From positions 1-47,108 of the forward strand of contig JAETTP010000014.1 in assembly GCA_021769035.1 (NCBI GenBank): 47,108 nt of DNA, in the 5' to 3' direction. The position numbers were made by a program, and so were the translations under genes. Each line of letters opens with the position of its first letter. The first letter of the stretch is position 1. The stretch comes from Bacillota bacterium (GTDB lineage: Bacteria; Bacillota; Dehalobacteriia; UBA4068; UBA4997). The notes under the pieces were generated by a model. It was not told where the DNA came from, did no database searches, and saw only the letters and a list, made by a program, of their open reading frames with translations. Shown in pieces: positions 1-6,539 of the stretch.

Positions 1-2
1 CT

Positions 3-92
3 TTCTACAACAATATTCGTCCTCATTCTGCTTTAGGTTGGATCTCGCCAAACGCTTTTGATAAAAAACTCCAAAATTCTTACATTGCTTAA
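3..92 (+). mobile_element. C-terminal end of an IS3-family transposase (OrfB), cut by window edge
   Basis: The third plus frame reads FYNNIRPHSALGWISPNAF and ends in TAA at 90-92. The YNxxRPHSALG motif is the hallmark of the C-terminal part of the DDE integrase domain of IS3-family OrfB. Only 29 residues are inside the window, so whether the transposase is intact upstream cannot be judged. It faces a broken recombinase on the opposite strand, about 80 bases away, so the insertion sequence may have truncated that gene. Confidence 0.85.
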
Positions 93-172
93 TCTGCTTT
101 TGACATTTTTGGTTTAGTTTTATTCCGTTTTTTCACTCACTTTTCTGTCCTTTTTTTCGGGAATGGCTCACA

Positions 173-313
173 GTGCTTAATATTTTCAAAACCATTTTCC
201 CCGGCATATTTCTCTAACAGCTGTTTTTGATTTATAATTGAATTACTGTCCCCAACAACATCATCATCTCTTTACAGCCTTTCATACAGAGCTGTAATCT
301 TATCTTTAACCAT
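173..313 (-). pseudogene. Broken N-terminus of a TnpX-like large serine recombinase
   Basis: The minus strand starts with ATG at 313 behind a GGAGGTTTCATA ribosome site. It reads MVKDKITALYERL, then a TAA stop, then RDDDVVGDSNSIINQKQLL and onward to about 173. Large serine recombinases of Tn4451-type and related conjugative transposons begin xxKITALYERLSRDDExxGxSNSIxNQKxLL, so the stop sits where the catalytic-domain serine of ERLSRDD belongs. Similarity ends after NGFENIKH, about 46 residues in, and the remaining ~450 residues are absent. It is therefore both nonsense-mutated and truncated. The start overlaps the stop of the TnpW-like gene by one base, the usual order of this module. Confidence 0.8.
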
Positions 314-450
314 TATGAAACCTCCCTGAGCGGCTTGCTTTTCAATATATCGTGTTGAATAAGGCGCAGGATTTTATTCTCCATTTTTTCTCCATCTTCC
401 TTAAAATATAATCTCACTTTATATGTGGTATTGCCTATACGTTTATACAT
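313..450 (-). CDS. TnpW-like transposon-encoded small protein
   Basis: Forty-five residues from the ATG at 450. The stretch RIGNTTYKVRLYFKEDGEKM followed by ENKILRLI matches the conserved core of small TnpW proteins (RKIGxTTYxVxxxFSxxxxETxxDKxxRLI) that lie just before the serine recombinase in gut Bacillota conjugative elements. TnpW is not known to have a defined biochemical role. An AAAGGAGG sequence lies about 36 bases upstream, so translation may begin further up at a non-ATG codon; the true start is uncertain. The reading frame is also open upstream to 663 but that part overlaps the secreted-protein fragment and looks like fused debris. The downstream recombinase is dead, so this gene is probably a remnant. 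Confidence 0.6.
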   Translation of the reverse strand: MYKRIGNTTYKVRLYFKEDGEKMENKILRLIQHDILKSKPLREVS

Positions 451-583
451 CACATTTTCTTCTTTATTTTTATCTATAGCTGGCCTCCTTTGATTACTAC
501 GATTTTCTGCCTTGTTCTCATTAAGCCGCTGATGTAATGTATTTAGTGGCTTTTGCAACCTGGCGTTACAACCACCGTTTACA

Positions 584-766
584 TCATACATCATCGTTGG
601 TTCTGTTGACCGCCGACATCCAATGTTCTGCCGGGTCTTGATAGGAATTCTGCTGGGCGGCATAAGCCTTATACCCCGGCAAGGAAAACATACCCAGCAG
701 CACTGAAAGCATCAGGATAAATGCCAGTGCCTTTTTATAGTGATTATTTTTAATTGTTCTTTCCAA
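584..766 (-). pseudogene. N-terminal fragment of a large secreted mobile-element protein
   Basis: GGAGGT followed seven bases later by TTG at 766 gives a plausible start. The peptide has a lysine-rich N-region, a hydrophobic core AFILMLSVLLGMFSLPG and a likely signal-peptidase site after KAYAA, then QDPAEHWMSAVNRTND and an early stop. The DPAxHWxxAxNRTNxxDxNA motif opens the mature part of very large secreted proteins carried on conjugative elements of gut Firmicutes. After NRTND the sequence slips: short GATGTA and GGTT duplications shift the frame, and the next open frame runs into the TnpW-like gene. I read this as a truncated, frameshifted remnant; recognition of the family is from memory. 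Confidence 0.55.
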
Positions 767-800
767 AATATCTACCTCCATATCTATTTGTTTTTTGAAA

Positions 801-845
801 ATAAAAAAGGCGCAGAATCAACTTATAATAAGTTAACCCTGCGTC
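801..845 (-). terminator. Rho-independent terminator, minus strand
   Basis: On the minus strand CGCAG pairs with CTGCG and, inside, AACTTAT pairs with ATAAGTT, followed by a TTTTTTATTTT tract. It lies just upstream of the secreted-protein fragment and downstream of a tiny ORF at 875-931, so it either ends a transcript from the right or acts as an attenuator. Confidence 0.6.
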
Positions 846-874
846 TGTTGGTTTGTTTATTCAGCTTTGTTTTA

Positions 875-931
875 CTAATCATTATTCAAAGGCGGCCCTC
901 GCACCGTTTTCTCAAAATCCTTTTCTTTCAT
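875..931 (-). CDS. Possible 18-residue leader or remnant peptide
   Basis: ATG at 931 is preceded by GGGAGG with good spacing and opens an 18-codon frame (MKEKDFEKTVRGPPLNND) ended by TAG. The frame is followed within 30 bases by the minus-strand terminator at 801-845, an arrangement like leader-peptide attenuation, but the gene beyond is broken. It may equally be a leftover end of a lost gene. I recognise no family. Confidence 0.25.
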   Translation of the reverse strand: MKEKDFEKTVRGPPLNND

Positions 932-1095
932 TATTAAATACCTCCCTTATAAATCATCTCTCTCGCTTTTGCAACAAATATAACACAGCTTACGCTGTTC
1001 TATATGGTTCACACCCAGCGACTGGGCTTCCTTTGGTCGCTAAATTCGGTCTGCGCCCTTTGGGCTTGTCCTCATTAAGTGCGCAAAGCGCACAA

Positions 1096-1140
1096 AAGGC
1101 CGCTTGCACTACCTTATTATTTGGTAGTACAAGCGGCCTT
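1096..1140. repeat. Long inverted repeat (18-bp arms, 9-base loop)
   Basis: AAGGCCGCTTGCACTACC at 1096-1113 and its inverted copy at 1123-1140 match at 17 of 18 positions around a TTATTATTT loop. There is no strong T-tract on either side, so it is not a standard terminator. It could be an insertion-sequence end or a folded RNA or DNA element. Confidence 0.7.
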
Positions 1141-1295
1141 AATTTACCCAAATATTTAATTTTCTGCTCATTTAGGGGTTCGAGTCCTTACAGTTGCCTA
1201 AACTGGCATTTTGACATCTTTTTTAACCCGTTTTTCGTGAGATTTGAACTAACGCTCTCTCGGCAAATTTTTTCTCAAATTTGCCCGTTTATGCG

Positions 1296-1325
1296 AAAAA
1301 AACCGCCGTATTCGGCGGTTTTTTC
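1296..1325 (-). terminator. Terminator downstream of the tRNA pair (bidirectional form)
   Basis: AACCGCCG (1301-1308) pairs with CGGCGGTT (1313-1320), flanked by A and T tracts on both sides. It lies about 30 bases beyond the 3' end of tRNA-Arg on the minus strand and should end the tRNA transcript. Confidence 0.8.
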
Positions 1326-1353
1326 TGGCGATATCTTTTTCATCGCCCTAGGG

Positions 1354-1430
<77 letters not shown>

Positions 1431-1435
1431 ACAAA

Positions 1436-1509
1436 TGGAGCGGGTGAAGGGAATCGAACCCTCGTATTCAGCTTGGAAGGCTGACTCTCTACCATTGAGT
1501 TACACCCGC
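1436..1509 (-). tRNA. tRNA-Gly (anticodon UCC)
   Basis: Seventy-four bases with acceptor GCGGGTG/CACCCGC, discriminator U and encoded CCA. The D-arm is ACTCAATGGTAGAGAGT, the anticodon loop CTTCCAA gives UCC, and the T-arm is GAGGGTTCGATTCCC. It is the first gene of the two-tRNA unit. Confidence 0.96.
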
Positions 1510-1575
1510 AAATCCAAAACTACCCAATAATATAGCACAATCTGTGCAAAAAATCAAGCCCTAATTTCTAATTTC

Positions 1576-2181
1576 CTAGGAATTTTCCTTAACAACCTGA
1601 CGCAAAATAGGCAACATCTGTTGCAAGGCTGCCGCCCGGTGGCTAATCAGGTTTTTCTCTGCCATCTCCAACTCCGCCATCGTGCGCTCCCCCTCGGAGC
1701 CCAACAGAAACAGTGGATCGTAACCAAAACCCAGCTCTCCACGGCCGCTATAAGCAATACGCCCCTCGCAACGTCCCTCCGTGGCAAATTGCTGCCCGGC
1801 CGGCCCGGCCAACACCAAAGCGCAGATAAACCGCGCAGTGCGCTCTGCCGCTGGACAATCCTGCATAGCCGCCAAAAGCTTGCGGTTGTTGGCTTCATCG
1901 TCCTTTTGCTCGCCGGCATATCTGGCTGAATGAACCCCCGGCGCACCCTGCAAGTAATCCACCGCCAGGCCGCTATCGTCCGCCAACGTCCAAAGTCCGG
2001 TAGCAGTCGCCCCAGCCTGGGCTTTCAAAGCCGCATTGCCAACAAAATCCGGCGCGTCCTCCGGCGGCAGCTGCAAATCTGGAAAATCACGCAGGCTGAG
2101 CACCTGCCAACCGCTGCCCTGCAAAAGCTCCGCAATCTCCGCCACCTTATGCGCATTTCCACTGGCCACTAAAAGCTGCAT
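1576..2181 (-). CDS. rdgB: XTP/dITP diphosphatase (house-cleaning nucleotide pyrophosphatase)
   Basis: A 201-residue Ham1/RdgB-family enzyme that hydrolyses dITP, XTP and dHAPTP to monophosphates so that deaminated purines are not incorporated into DNA or RNA; cytosolic homodimer. Visible motifs: SGNAHKV near residues 7-13 (substrate triphosphate loop), LADDSGL with the catalytic Asp pair at 68-69, GVHSARYAG, GFGYDPLF for the base pocket, and a C-terminal KNLISHR. Length is normal for the family. The start has a GGGAGGAAGATTAA ribosome site. The leader contains a large hairpin followed by a U-tract (2199-2276), so expression may be attenuated. Confidence 0.95.
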   Translation of the reverse strand: MQLLVASGNAHKVAEIAELLQGSGWQVLSLRDFPDLQLPPEDAPDFVGNAALKAQAGATATGLWTLADDSGLAVDYLQGAPGVHSARYAGEQKDDEANNRKLLAAMQDCPAAERTARFICALVLAGPAGQQFATEGRCEGRIAYSGRGELGFGYDPLFLLGSEGERTMAELEMAEKNLISHRAAALQQMLPILRQVVKENS

Positions 2182-2198
2182 TTAATCTTCCTCCCAAC

Positions 2199-2276
2199 AA
2201 AAAAGGAAGTCCGCTGATAAAAAGACTAGCGGCCGCCAACCCGGCCTTGCCCTTTTATCCCCATGCGGACTTCTGT
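2199..2276 (-). promoter_or_regulatory. Structured leader hairpin with U-tract ahead of rdgB
   Basis: Read on the minus strand, three nested stems fold into one rod: GAAGTCCGC (2273-2265) with GCGGACTTC (2214-2206), GATAAAAG (2259-2252) with CTTTTTATC (2224-2216), and GGCCG with CGGCC at the tip. A CTTTTTTG tract follows and then the rdgB ribosome site. It has the form of an intrinsic terminator placed inside the rdgB leader. AT-rich -10-like sequence (ATAATATAAAC) lies right before it, so the RNA may begin with this hairpin. It matches no riboswitch class I know. Confidence 0.6.
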
Positions 2277-2351
2277 TTATATTATCTTCCGTCCACTGCT
2301 ATTTATACATTTTTGCAAAAAAAATTTTGGCTGAAAAAAATAACAAAGTCA

Positions 2352-2382
2352 TACATATCCGCCGCAGACTAAAGCCATAATA
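2352..2382 (+). promoter_or_regulatory. Possible sigma-G/sigma-F type promoter for the Asn/Gln-repeat gene
   Basis: TACATA at 2352-2357 and CATAATA at 2376-2382 are separated by 18 bases. Forespore sigma-G promoters have a -35 around GYATA and a -10 around CATAMTA, so the -10 fits fully and the -35 at four of five. It lies about 40 bases before the start codon. A sigma-A reading (TATAAG) fits less well. Confidence 0.4.
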
Positions 2383-2422
2383 TAAGTGCAGTTGCAATAA
2401 AAACAAAAAGGAGTGAAAAACT

Positions 2423-2569
2423 ATGGCTAACAATCGTACTAACAATCAGCAGTCCAACCAGCAGACTAACCGTCAGTCCAACCAACAGACCAATCGTCAG
2501 TCTAACCAACAGACTAACCGTCAGTCCAACCAGCAGACCAATCAGCAGTCCAACAACAACTGCCGCTAA
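2423..2569 (+). CDS. 48-residue Asn/Gln-rich tandem-repeat protein (gamma-SASP-like composition)
   Basis: ATG at 2423 follows AAAAAGGAG with eight bases between. After MANNRTNN comes an octapeptide repeated about four times, SNQQTNRQ, then a tail SNQQTNQQSNNNCR. Apart from the first and last few residues it consists only of S, T, N, Q and R, with no hydrophobic residue and no Asp or Glu. DNA repeats of 24 bases drift at third positions (AGTCC/AGTCT, ACT/ACC), so the peptide, not the DNA, is being conserved. Composition and size recall gamma-type small acid-soluble spore proteins, which carry N/Q/S-rich repeats, but I see no true SspE motif. The nearby sigma-G-like -10 fits a forespore role; both points are inference. 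A double hairpin follows the stop. Confidence 0.7.
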   Translation: MANNRTNNQQSNQQTNRQSNQQTNRQSNQQTNRQSNQQTNQQSNNNCR

Positions 2570-2607
2570 CAGTTATTGCAACAGCCTATAAAGCGATTTT
2601 AAACAAT

Positions 2608-2695
2608 CGCCGCCGTTTTCAAAGGGAACGGCGGCGCACTGTTGCTTCGCTTACAATCGCTGCCGTTTCCTAAAAAAAATGGTAGCGATTGTTTT
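2608..2695 (+). terminator. Tandem hairpins ending the repeat-protein gene
   Basis: The first hairpin pairs CGCCGCCGTT (2608-2617) with AACGGCGGCG (2627-2636) but lacks a T-tract. The second pairs CAATCGCTGCC (2654-2664) with GGTAGCGATTG (2681-2691) and runs into TTTTATG, so it is the likely terminator. It separates the plus-strand gene from the convergent gene that ends at 2713. Confidence 0.65.
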
Positions 2696-2712
2696 ATGTA
2701 CGAATGTTTAAT

Positions 2713-3300
2713 TTAAGCCTGATAAGCTTTAGCCGCTGCCGTCAGCTGCTTGCGACAGCGTTTAACCTCCGCGCCGTACTGGTTATTTTTATTATTGGTC
2801 AGGTTCAAAACCGGTGCGTTGGAGGTAATCATCACTGGCACCAGCTGGTCAATCATATCCGGCGAGGCCGCCACCATGCTGATATAAAGATTTTCCTGCA
2901 TCCATTCAGTCAGCTTTGCTTCGCTCTCCGCTGTCAAAGCATAGTTATCGTAACGGTCCACATCTTCCACATCGTCCGTACGCGGCACGGCCTGCAAATC
3001 ATATTTCACAGCCAGCATAGCCGCCAGGGAACGTCGCAGACCAGTGGCCCCGGTGTCGTTGCCCTGCAAATGGCGCACAATCTGAGAAGCCGCGTCTACA
3101 TAAAGCATTGAAAGCTCATTCGTTTTGCCAATACCCAGGCCCAACTCGCGCCCGTTATAAAACACAGCGAAAATGCCCGGCGTCTGCGCAATATTTTCCA
3201 GCTCGCTGGCCGGTATAGCCGCCAATTTTTTGGTGTTGGCCTGCAAATTCAGGGTCATTTGCTGCGCCACCTGCCACAAAACCTGTTCTTTCTCAATCAT
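2713..3300 (-). CDS. Conserved hypothetical protein, GIY-YIG-like N-terminal region
   Basis: A soluble protein of 195 residues with no signal peptide or membrane segment. Around residues 41-95 it reads PGIFAVFYNGRELGLGIGKT, then a spacer and ATGLRRSLAAML. This resembles GIY-YIG domains in which a short beta-hairpin (GIYxVFYxGxxIYVGxT) is followed by SxLRRSLA, although the second Tyr of the motif is replaced here (LGLG), so nuclease activity is doubtful. The C-terminus carries LTNNKNNQYG followed by a basic helix. It is 54 bases downstream of hpt on the same strand and probably co-transcribed. The family assignment is tentative. Confidence 0.6.
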   Translation of the reverse strand: MIEKEQVLWQVAQQMTLNLQANTKKLAAIPASELENIAQTPGIFAVFYNGRELGLGIGKTNELSMLYVDAASQIVRHLQGNDTGATGLRRSLAAMLAVKYDLQAVPRTDDVEDVDRYDNYALTAESEAKLTEWMQENLYISMVAASPDMIDQLVPVMITSNAPVLNLTNNKNNQYGAEVKRCRKQLTAAAKAYQA

Positions 3301-3354
3301 AATAATTGCCTCCTTTAATAATCGTTTGTACTATTTTATTCAGTTATTTAAAGT

Positions 3355-3894
3355 TCAGGATAAAATTAACTCGCCAATATAAGGCAATCCTCTAAAGGAA
3401 TCGTTATAATCCAAACCGTAACCCACTAGAAATTTATCCGGCACTGTAAAGCCCACAAAATCCACCGGCACTTCATATTTCCGGGCCTCCGCCTTATCCA
3501 GCAAAGCGCACAGCTTCAAGCTGGCCGGCTGGCGTTGCTTCAGGCGCTGCAACAAAAGCTGCATAGTAAACCCAGTGTCTACAATATCCTCCACCAGCAG
3601 CACATGCTGCCCGGCAATGTCCCCAATATCCTTGCTGATATGCAAATTGCCGCTGCTTTGGCTGCCAACATAGCTGGCCGCCTGCAAAAAATCCAACCGA
3701 GCCGGTGTTTGCAGGGCCCGCAGCAAATCGGCATAAAACACACAGGCTCCGCGCAACACGCACACCAGCGTAATCTCCGGCGCGTTCAGCTTGGCATAGC
3801 AAGCGTCAATCTCCGCCGCCAGGCTTTGCACCCGTTGTGCAATCTGGGCAGCCGAAAAAACCTCCGCCAATTTGTAGGCCTCTGGCAGTGGCAT
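3355..3894 (-). CDS. hpt: Hypoxanthine phosphoribosyltransferase
   Basis: A 179-residue type I phosphoribosyltransferase of purine salvage that converts hypoxanthine (and usually guanine) plus PRPP to IMP or GMP in the cytosol. The PRPP-binding signature LLVEDIVDTGFTM is at about residues 99-111 with the acidic pair E102-D103. Upstream, LRGACVFYADLL carries the pyrophosphate-loop LRG, and VDFVGFTVPDKFLVGYGLDY near the end is the purine-recognition part with the lysine of PDKFLVGYG. The start codon follows GGAGGGGGTGCTTTT. The gene heads a two-gene unit with the GIY-YIG-like gene and is divergent from the gene at 4072. Confidence 0.95.
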   Translation of the reverse strand: MPLPEAYKLAEVFSAAQIAQRVQSLAAEIDACYAKLNAPEITLVCVLRGACVFYADLLRALQTPARLDFLQAASYVGSQSSGNLHISKDIGDIAGQHVLLVEDIVDTGFTMQLLLQRLKQRQPASLKLCALLDKAEARKYEVPVDFVGFTVPDKFLVGYGLDYNDSFRGLPYIGELILS

Positions 3895-4071
3895 AAAAGC
3901 ACCCCCTCCACAAACGGACTATATTTCTCCATTTATATTAATTCTCGCAGAAACAACAAAACCCTGCAAAAAATTTCGCCCTCTAAAAATTTTCTCCGGC
4001 TTATGTATTTTATCCGCCATCCACTCATATTTTTTAGTAATTTTAAGCAAATTTGAAAAGAGGAATCGGAA

Positions 4072-4776
4072 ATGAATACCAGTAAAATAAGCGCTAAAAA
4101 AATTATGCTGCCGGTCGGCCTGACTCTGCTGCTGATTATCGCCGTCGTTTGCGTCATTCGCCCTAACCTGAATGCGCCCAAGCTGCCGCCCGCCGAGCTG
4201 GCCCAAACCGCCATTGAAAACCTGCTGGCTGCGGAAAGCCTCAGCTTCAGCACCCACAGCTGCCTGCTTTTGGGTGATGAGGAAATGCAGCTGGGCGATA
4301 TTCGCGGCGAAATTAACGGCGCAGACTTCCACGTGACCGGCGAGGTTTTGGGCACGCCAATGGACTTGTATCAAATCGGATCCAAAACCTACCGCCAGGA
4401 TACGCTGACTGAGCAATGGCTGGTGCTGGAGGACCAGCAGCTGCTCAACCAGGAGGCCCTGCTGAATGAGATCAACCCGCGCGCAGCCTTTCAACTTACT
4501 GATATTCTGAACGTCAGCGAAACGGAAACGGAAAATCTGGACGAGGAAAAATGCTACAAGCTCAGTTTTCAACCGCAAACCGCCTCCGGCTATTACGAAA
4601 AGTATTTCGCCAGCCTAACCTATACCATCTGGGTAACGCTGGACGACCACCAGCTACGCCAGGCCCAAATCTGCGCCTCCGCCAGCGCCAACAACATAGA
4701 AAGCACCCTGCAAATAACCACCGAATTTTGGGATTGGAACAACACCCCGGCCATTGAAGCGCCGGTGGTGGAGTAA
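4072..4776 (+). CDS. Membrane-anchored extracellular protein, LppX/LolA-like fold suspected
   Basis: It has 234 residues. Residues 1-12 are basic, 13-29 (MLPVGLTLLLIIAVVCV) form one membrane anchor with no lipobox cysteine, and the rest is a hydrophilic extracytoplasmic domain. That domain has alternating strand patterns with short repeats of the type LxLGDxxxxxGDIRGEIN, VLEDQQLLNQEALL, and a C-terminal TYTIWVTLDDHQLRQAQI. Proteins of this size with YxIGxKxYxQ and TxxIWVxxDDxxxxxA motifs in Bacillota fall with LppX/LprG or LolA-like lipid-handling folds, hence the suggestion, but I have no firm family. The ribosome site is AGAGGAATCGGAA before ATG 4072. It is monocistronic and divergent from hpt. 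Confidence 0.6.
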   Translation: MNTSKISAKKIMLPVGLTLLLIIAVVCVIRPNLNAPKLPPAELAQTAIENLLAAESLSFSTHSCLLLGDEEMQLGDIRGEINGADFHVTGEVLGTPMDLYQIGSKTYRQDTLTEQWLVLEDQQLLNQEALLNEINPRAAFQLTDILNVSETETENLDEEKCYKLSFQPQTASGYYEKYFASLTYTIWVTLDDHQLRQAQICASASANNIESTLQITTEFWDWNNTPAIEAPVVE

Positions 4777-4809
4777 AGTCTTCTGATTTTTTAGCAAAAT
4801 CTGCTTATT

Positions 4810-5922
4810 TTATAAACTTTGCTTTTGATTAGTAAACTTCATAAAAGAATCCGTAATAGCATTAACTTGCAGCTTAAACAAGTCTTTATTCTGTTTCCAA
4901 TCCCGCAACACATTCTTCAAATTAATAGTAAGAATTCTGCTTTCATAATAACCGCCGGTGTAGCCGCCCTTGACCGTATCCCAATCTAAAGCCAATTCCG
5001 GCCGTTCCTTCAAAATATGGGCCGCCGCCTGCCGCAAGGCTGTGTATGTTTGAATATGGCGTTCTTTTTCCGCCCGGTTATTTTTGGCAAACTTATCGTA
5101 AAAACGCAAGGATAAATAAGGACCTTTTTTATCCGTATCGACACGCCAAAACAAATAGAAATCATCTTCGCTGTTTGGATAAGTTTTAATTAAAAATGTC
5201 AACTCCGTCCAGGGACGGCCGCCGATGTTGACGCCCTGCCGAATTTTATAACGCTCATCACCTGGCGCCCACATCGACGCAGGAAATTTAGCTCGGAACA
5301 AATCACAAATAAAATTATGCTGCGCAATATGGTAATTGACAATATTCCATTCCCAAAAATCCGCACCAAAATTGGTTATCACATACTGGCCATATCGTTC
5401 ATACCAAGCTAAACTTTCCTGCAAATAAGTCAGATAGGAATCCAATATTTCACTTTTATTCTTATATTTTGCCAACGCCTGAAAAAAAGCCCAGCCGTCA
5501 ATCTTAACGTCCGCCGCCGTTTCTCGGTCGCAATCATAATAAAAACCAGTTTTAAAATAAACCGTCTTAATTGTGACGCCCGCCTGAATGCCCAATTTCT
5601 TGCGTTCAGGCGGCGTCATATTTTGAATCTGCTCCCGATAGCCGGCAATTTGCCGGTGGCGTTCCTGGGCGCTTATCTTATCTTCAATAATCAGCACGTG
5701 ATTTACTTCGGGCAAAATCAGCAAAATGTCAATTTTCTTCCATTGCTGATAAATTTTCAGCGATAGCTTGTCCGGCAAATCCACTTCGCCAAACAAAGCC
5801 ATTAAATCCTTGGCCAGCGGGAACAACGGCGCTTCCGGCTCGTTATACCAATTCAAGCACCAGCAAAGAAAAGCGTCCTGGGAAAGCTCCTTGGTGGCAA
5901 AATTGAAAATATTATTTTTCAT
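4810..5922 (-). CDS. PD-(D/E)XK nuclease superfamily protein
   Basis: 370 residues. The N-terminus NIFNFATKELSQDAFLCWCL is the conserved opening of the PDDEXK_4 family (Pfam PF14281), and the nuclease core follows: IDILLIL with the metal-binding Asp at 65 and LIIEDKI with Glu 80 and Lys 82. A helical region HRQIAGYREQI, then a C-terminal half with WTELTF, FYLFWRVD and RFYDKF strands complete it. Members are predicted DNA or RNA nucleases, often linked to defence or mobile DNA; the substrate is unknown. Its ATG overlaps the stop of the zinc-ribbon gene by four bases (ATGA), so the two are translationally coupled. No methylase is present, so this is not an ordinary restriction system. Confidence 0.8.
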   Translation of the reverse strand: MKNNIFNFATKELSQDAFLCWCLNWYNEPEAPLFPLAKDLMALFGEVDLPDKLSLKIYQQWKKIDILLILPEVNHVLIIEDKISAQERHRQIAGYREQIQNMTPPERKKLGIQAGVTIKTVYFKTGFYYDCDRETAADVKIDGWAFFQALAKYKNKSEILDSYLTYLQESLAWYERYGQYVITNFGADFWEWNIVNYHIAQHNFICDLFRAKFPASMWAPGDERYKIRQGVNIGGRPWTELTFLIKTYPNSEDDFYLFWRVDTDKKGPYLSLRFYDKFAKNNRAEKERHIQTYTALRQAAAHILKERPELALDWDTVKGGYTGGYYESRILTINLKNVLRDWKQNKDLFKLQVNAITDSFMKFTNQKQSL

Positions 5923-6524
5923 CTGTTCTGCATTCCCTGCAAAAGCTTAACAATCCGCTTTCGATTTTTGGCTGTTTTCATAAAGGTTGGCAAATGGTCG
6001 GCCTGAGCGTGTTGTGAAAAGTAACCGGCCGGCTTCTGCCTCAAATCGGCGCTCAGGTAATCAATTAAATAGTTCAAATGCTCCCGATTAAGCGCCCACA
6101 CCGCTTTTCGGCCCAAATAAGCCAAAAACCACAGTTCAAAGCCGAAAAACGGATCCCGGCCGTTTTGCACCTCGCCATAGTAACTAAAAGCCTGCCTTGT
6201 CCGGTGAACTTTGCCGGAGGTCACCTGGCCGCAAAACGGACAGGCGACGTGCAAAGCCCGGAAATGCTGCTTGCTTTCCGCCTCAATATCCACCCGATAA
6301 TAACGCCCGCATTTTGGGCACTGCTTATGCACGTCGCAGCGATAAACAGTGCGCTCCTTGGTCAAAGCCGCAGCGCAATTTGGGCATTTAAAATAAGCCT
6401 TGCCGTCGCGGCTCGCCGTCACAATGCCCATAGCGTGGCACTTTGGGCACTTAACGGCAATCCCTGTTGAAAAAGCCGCGCTGGTGGAATCGACAAAGTA
6501 ATTTCTATCAACTGTCCGTTTCAT
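5919..6524 (-). CDS. Multi-zinc-ribbon protein coupled to the nuclease
   Basis: 201 residues with at least two zinc-ribbon knuckle pairs: CPKC near 25 and CPNC near 47, then CDVHKQCPKC near 64-73 and CPFC near 96. The second half has WFLAYLGRKAVWALNREHLN followed by a helix and then KTAKNRKRIVKLL, a block recurring in a family of uncharacterised gut-bacterial proteins that are sometimes mislabelled as PriA or TFIIB-like. Likely a nucleic-acid-binding protein. It is stop/start coupled to the PD-(D/E)XK gene and 15 bases downstream of the ucpA-like gene. Function not known; the coupling suggests it guides or regulates the nuclease. Confidence 0.7.
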   Translation of the reverse strand: MKRTVDRNYFVDSTSAAFSTGIAVKCPKCHAMGIVTASRDGKAYFKCPNCAAALTKERTVYRCDVHKQCPKCGRYYRVDIEAESKQHFRALHVACPFCGQVTSGKVHRTRQAFSYYGEVQNGRDPFFGFELWFLAYLGRKAVWALNREHLNYLIDYLSADLRQKPAGYFSQHAQADHLPTFMKTAKNRKRIVKLLQGMQNR

Positions 6525-6539
6525 AAACCACCCAGCCGT

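Larger units (their letters stand above)
932..1353. other. Gene-free stretch with stacked hairpins and tRNA-like scraps
   Basis: No convincing coding frame. It holds a perfect palindrome GTGCGC-AAA-GCGCAC at 1079-1093, an 18-bp-arm hairpin at 1096-1140, a 9-bp-arm hairpin at 1262-1285 and a terminator at 1296-1325. Two short pieces look like tRNA T-arms: GGGGTTCGAGTCC near 1176-1188 (plus) and GTTCAAATCTC (minus) near 1240. This is the boundary between decayed mobile DNA and the tRNA pair. Confidence 0.5.
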
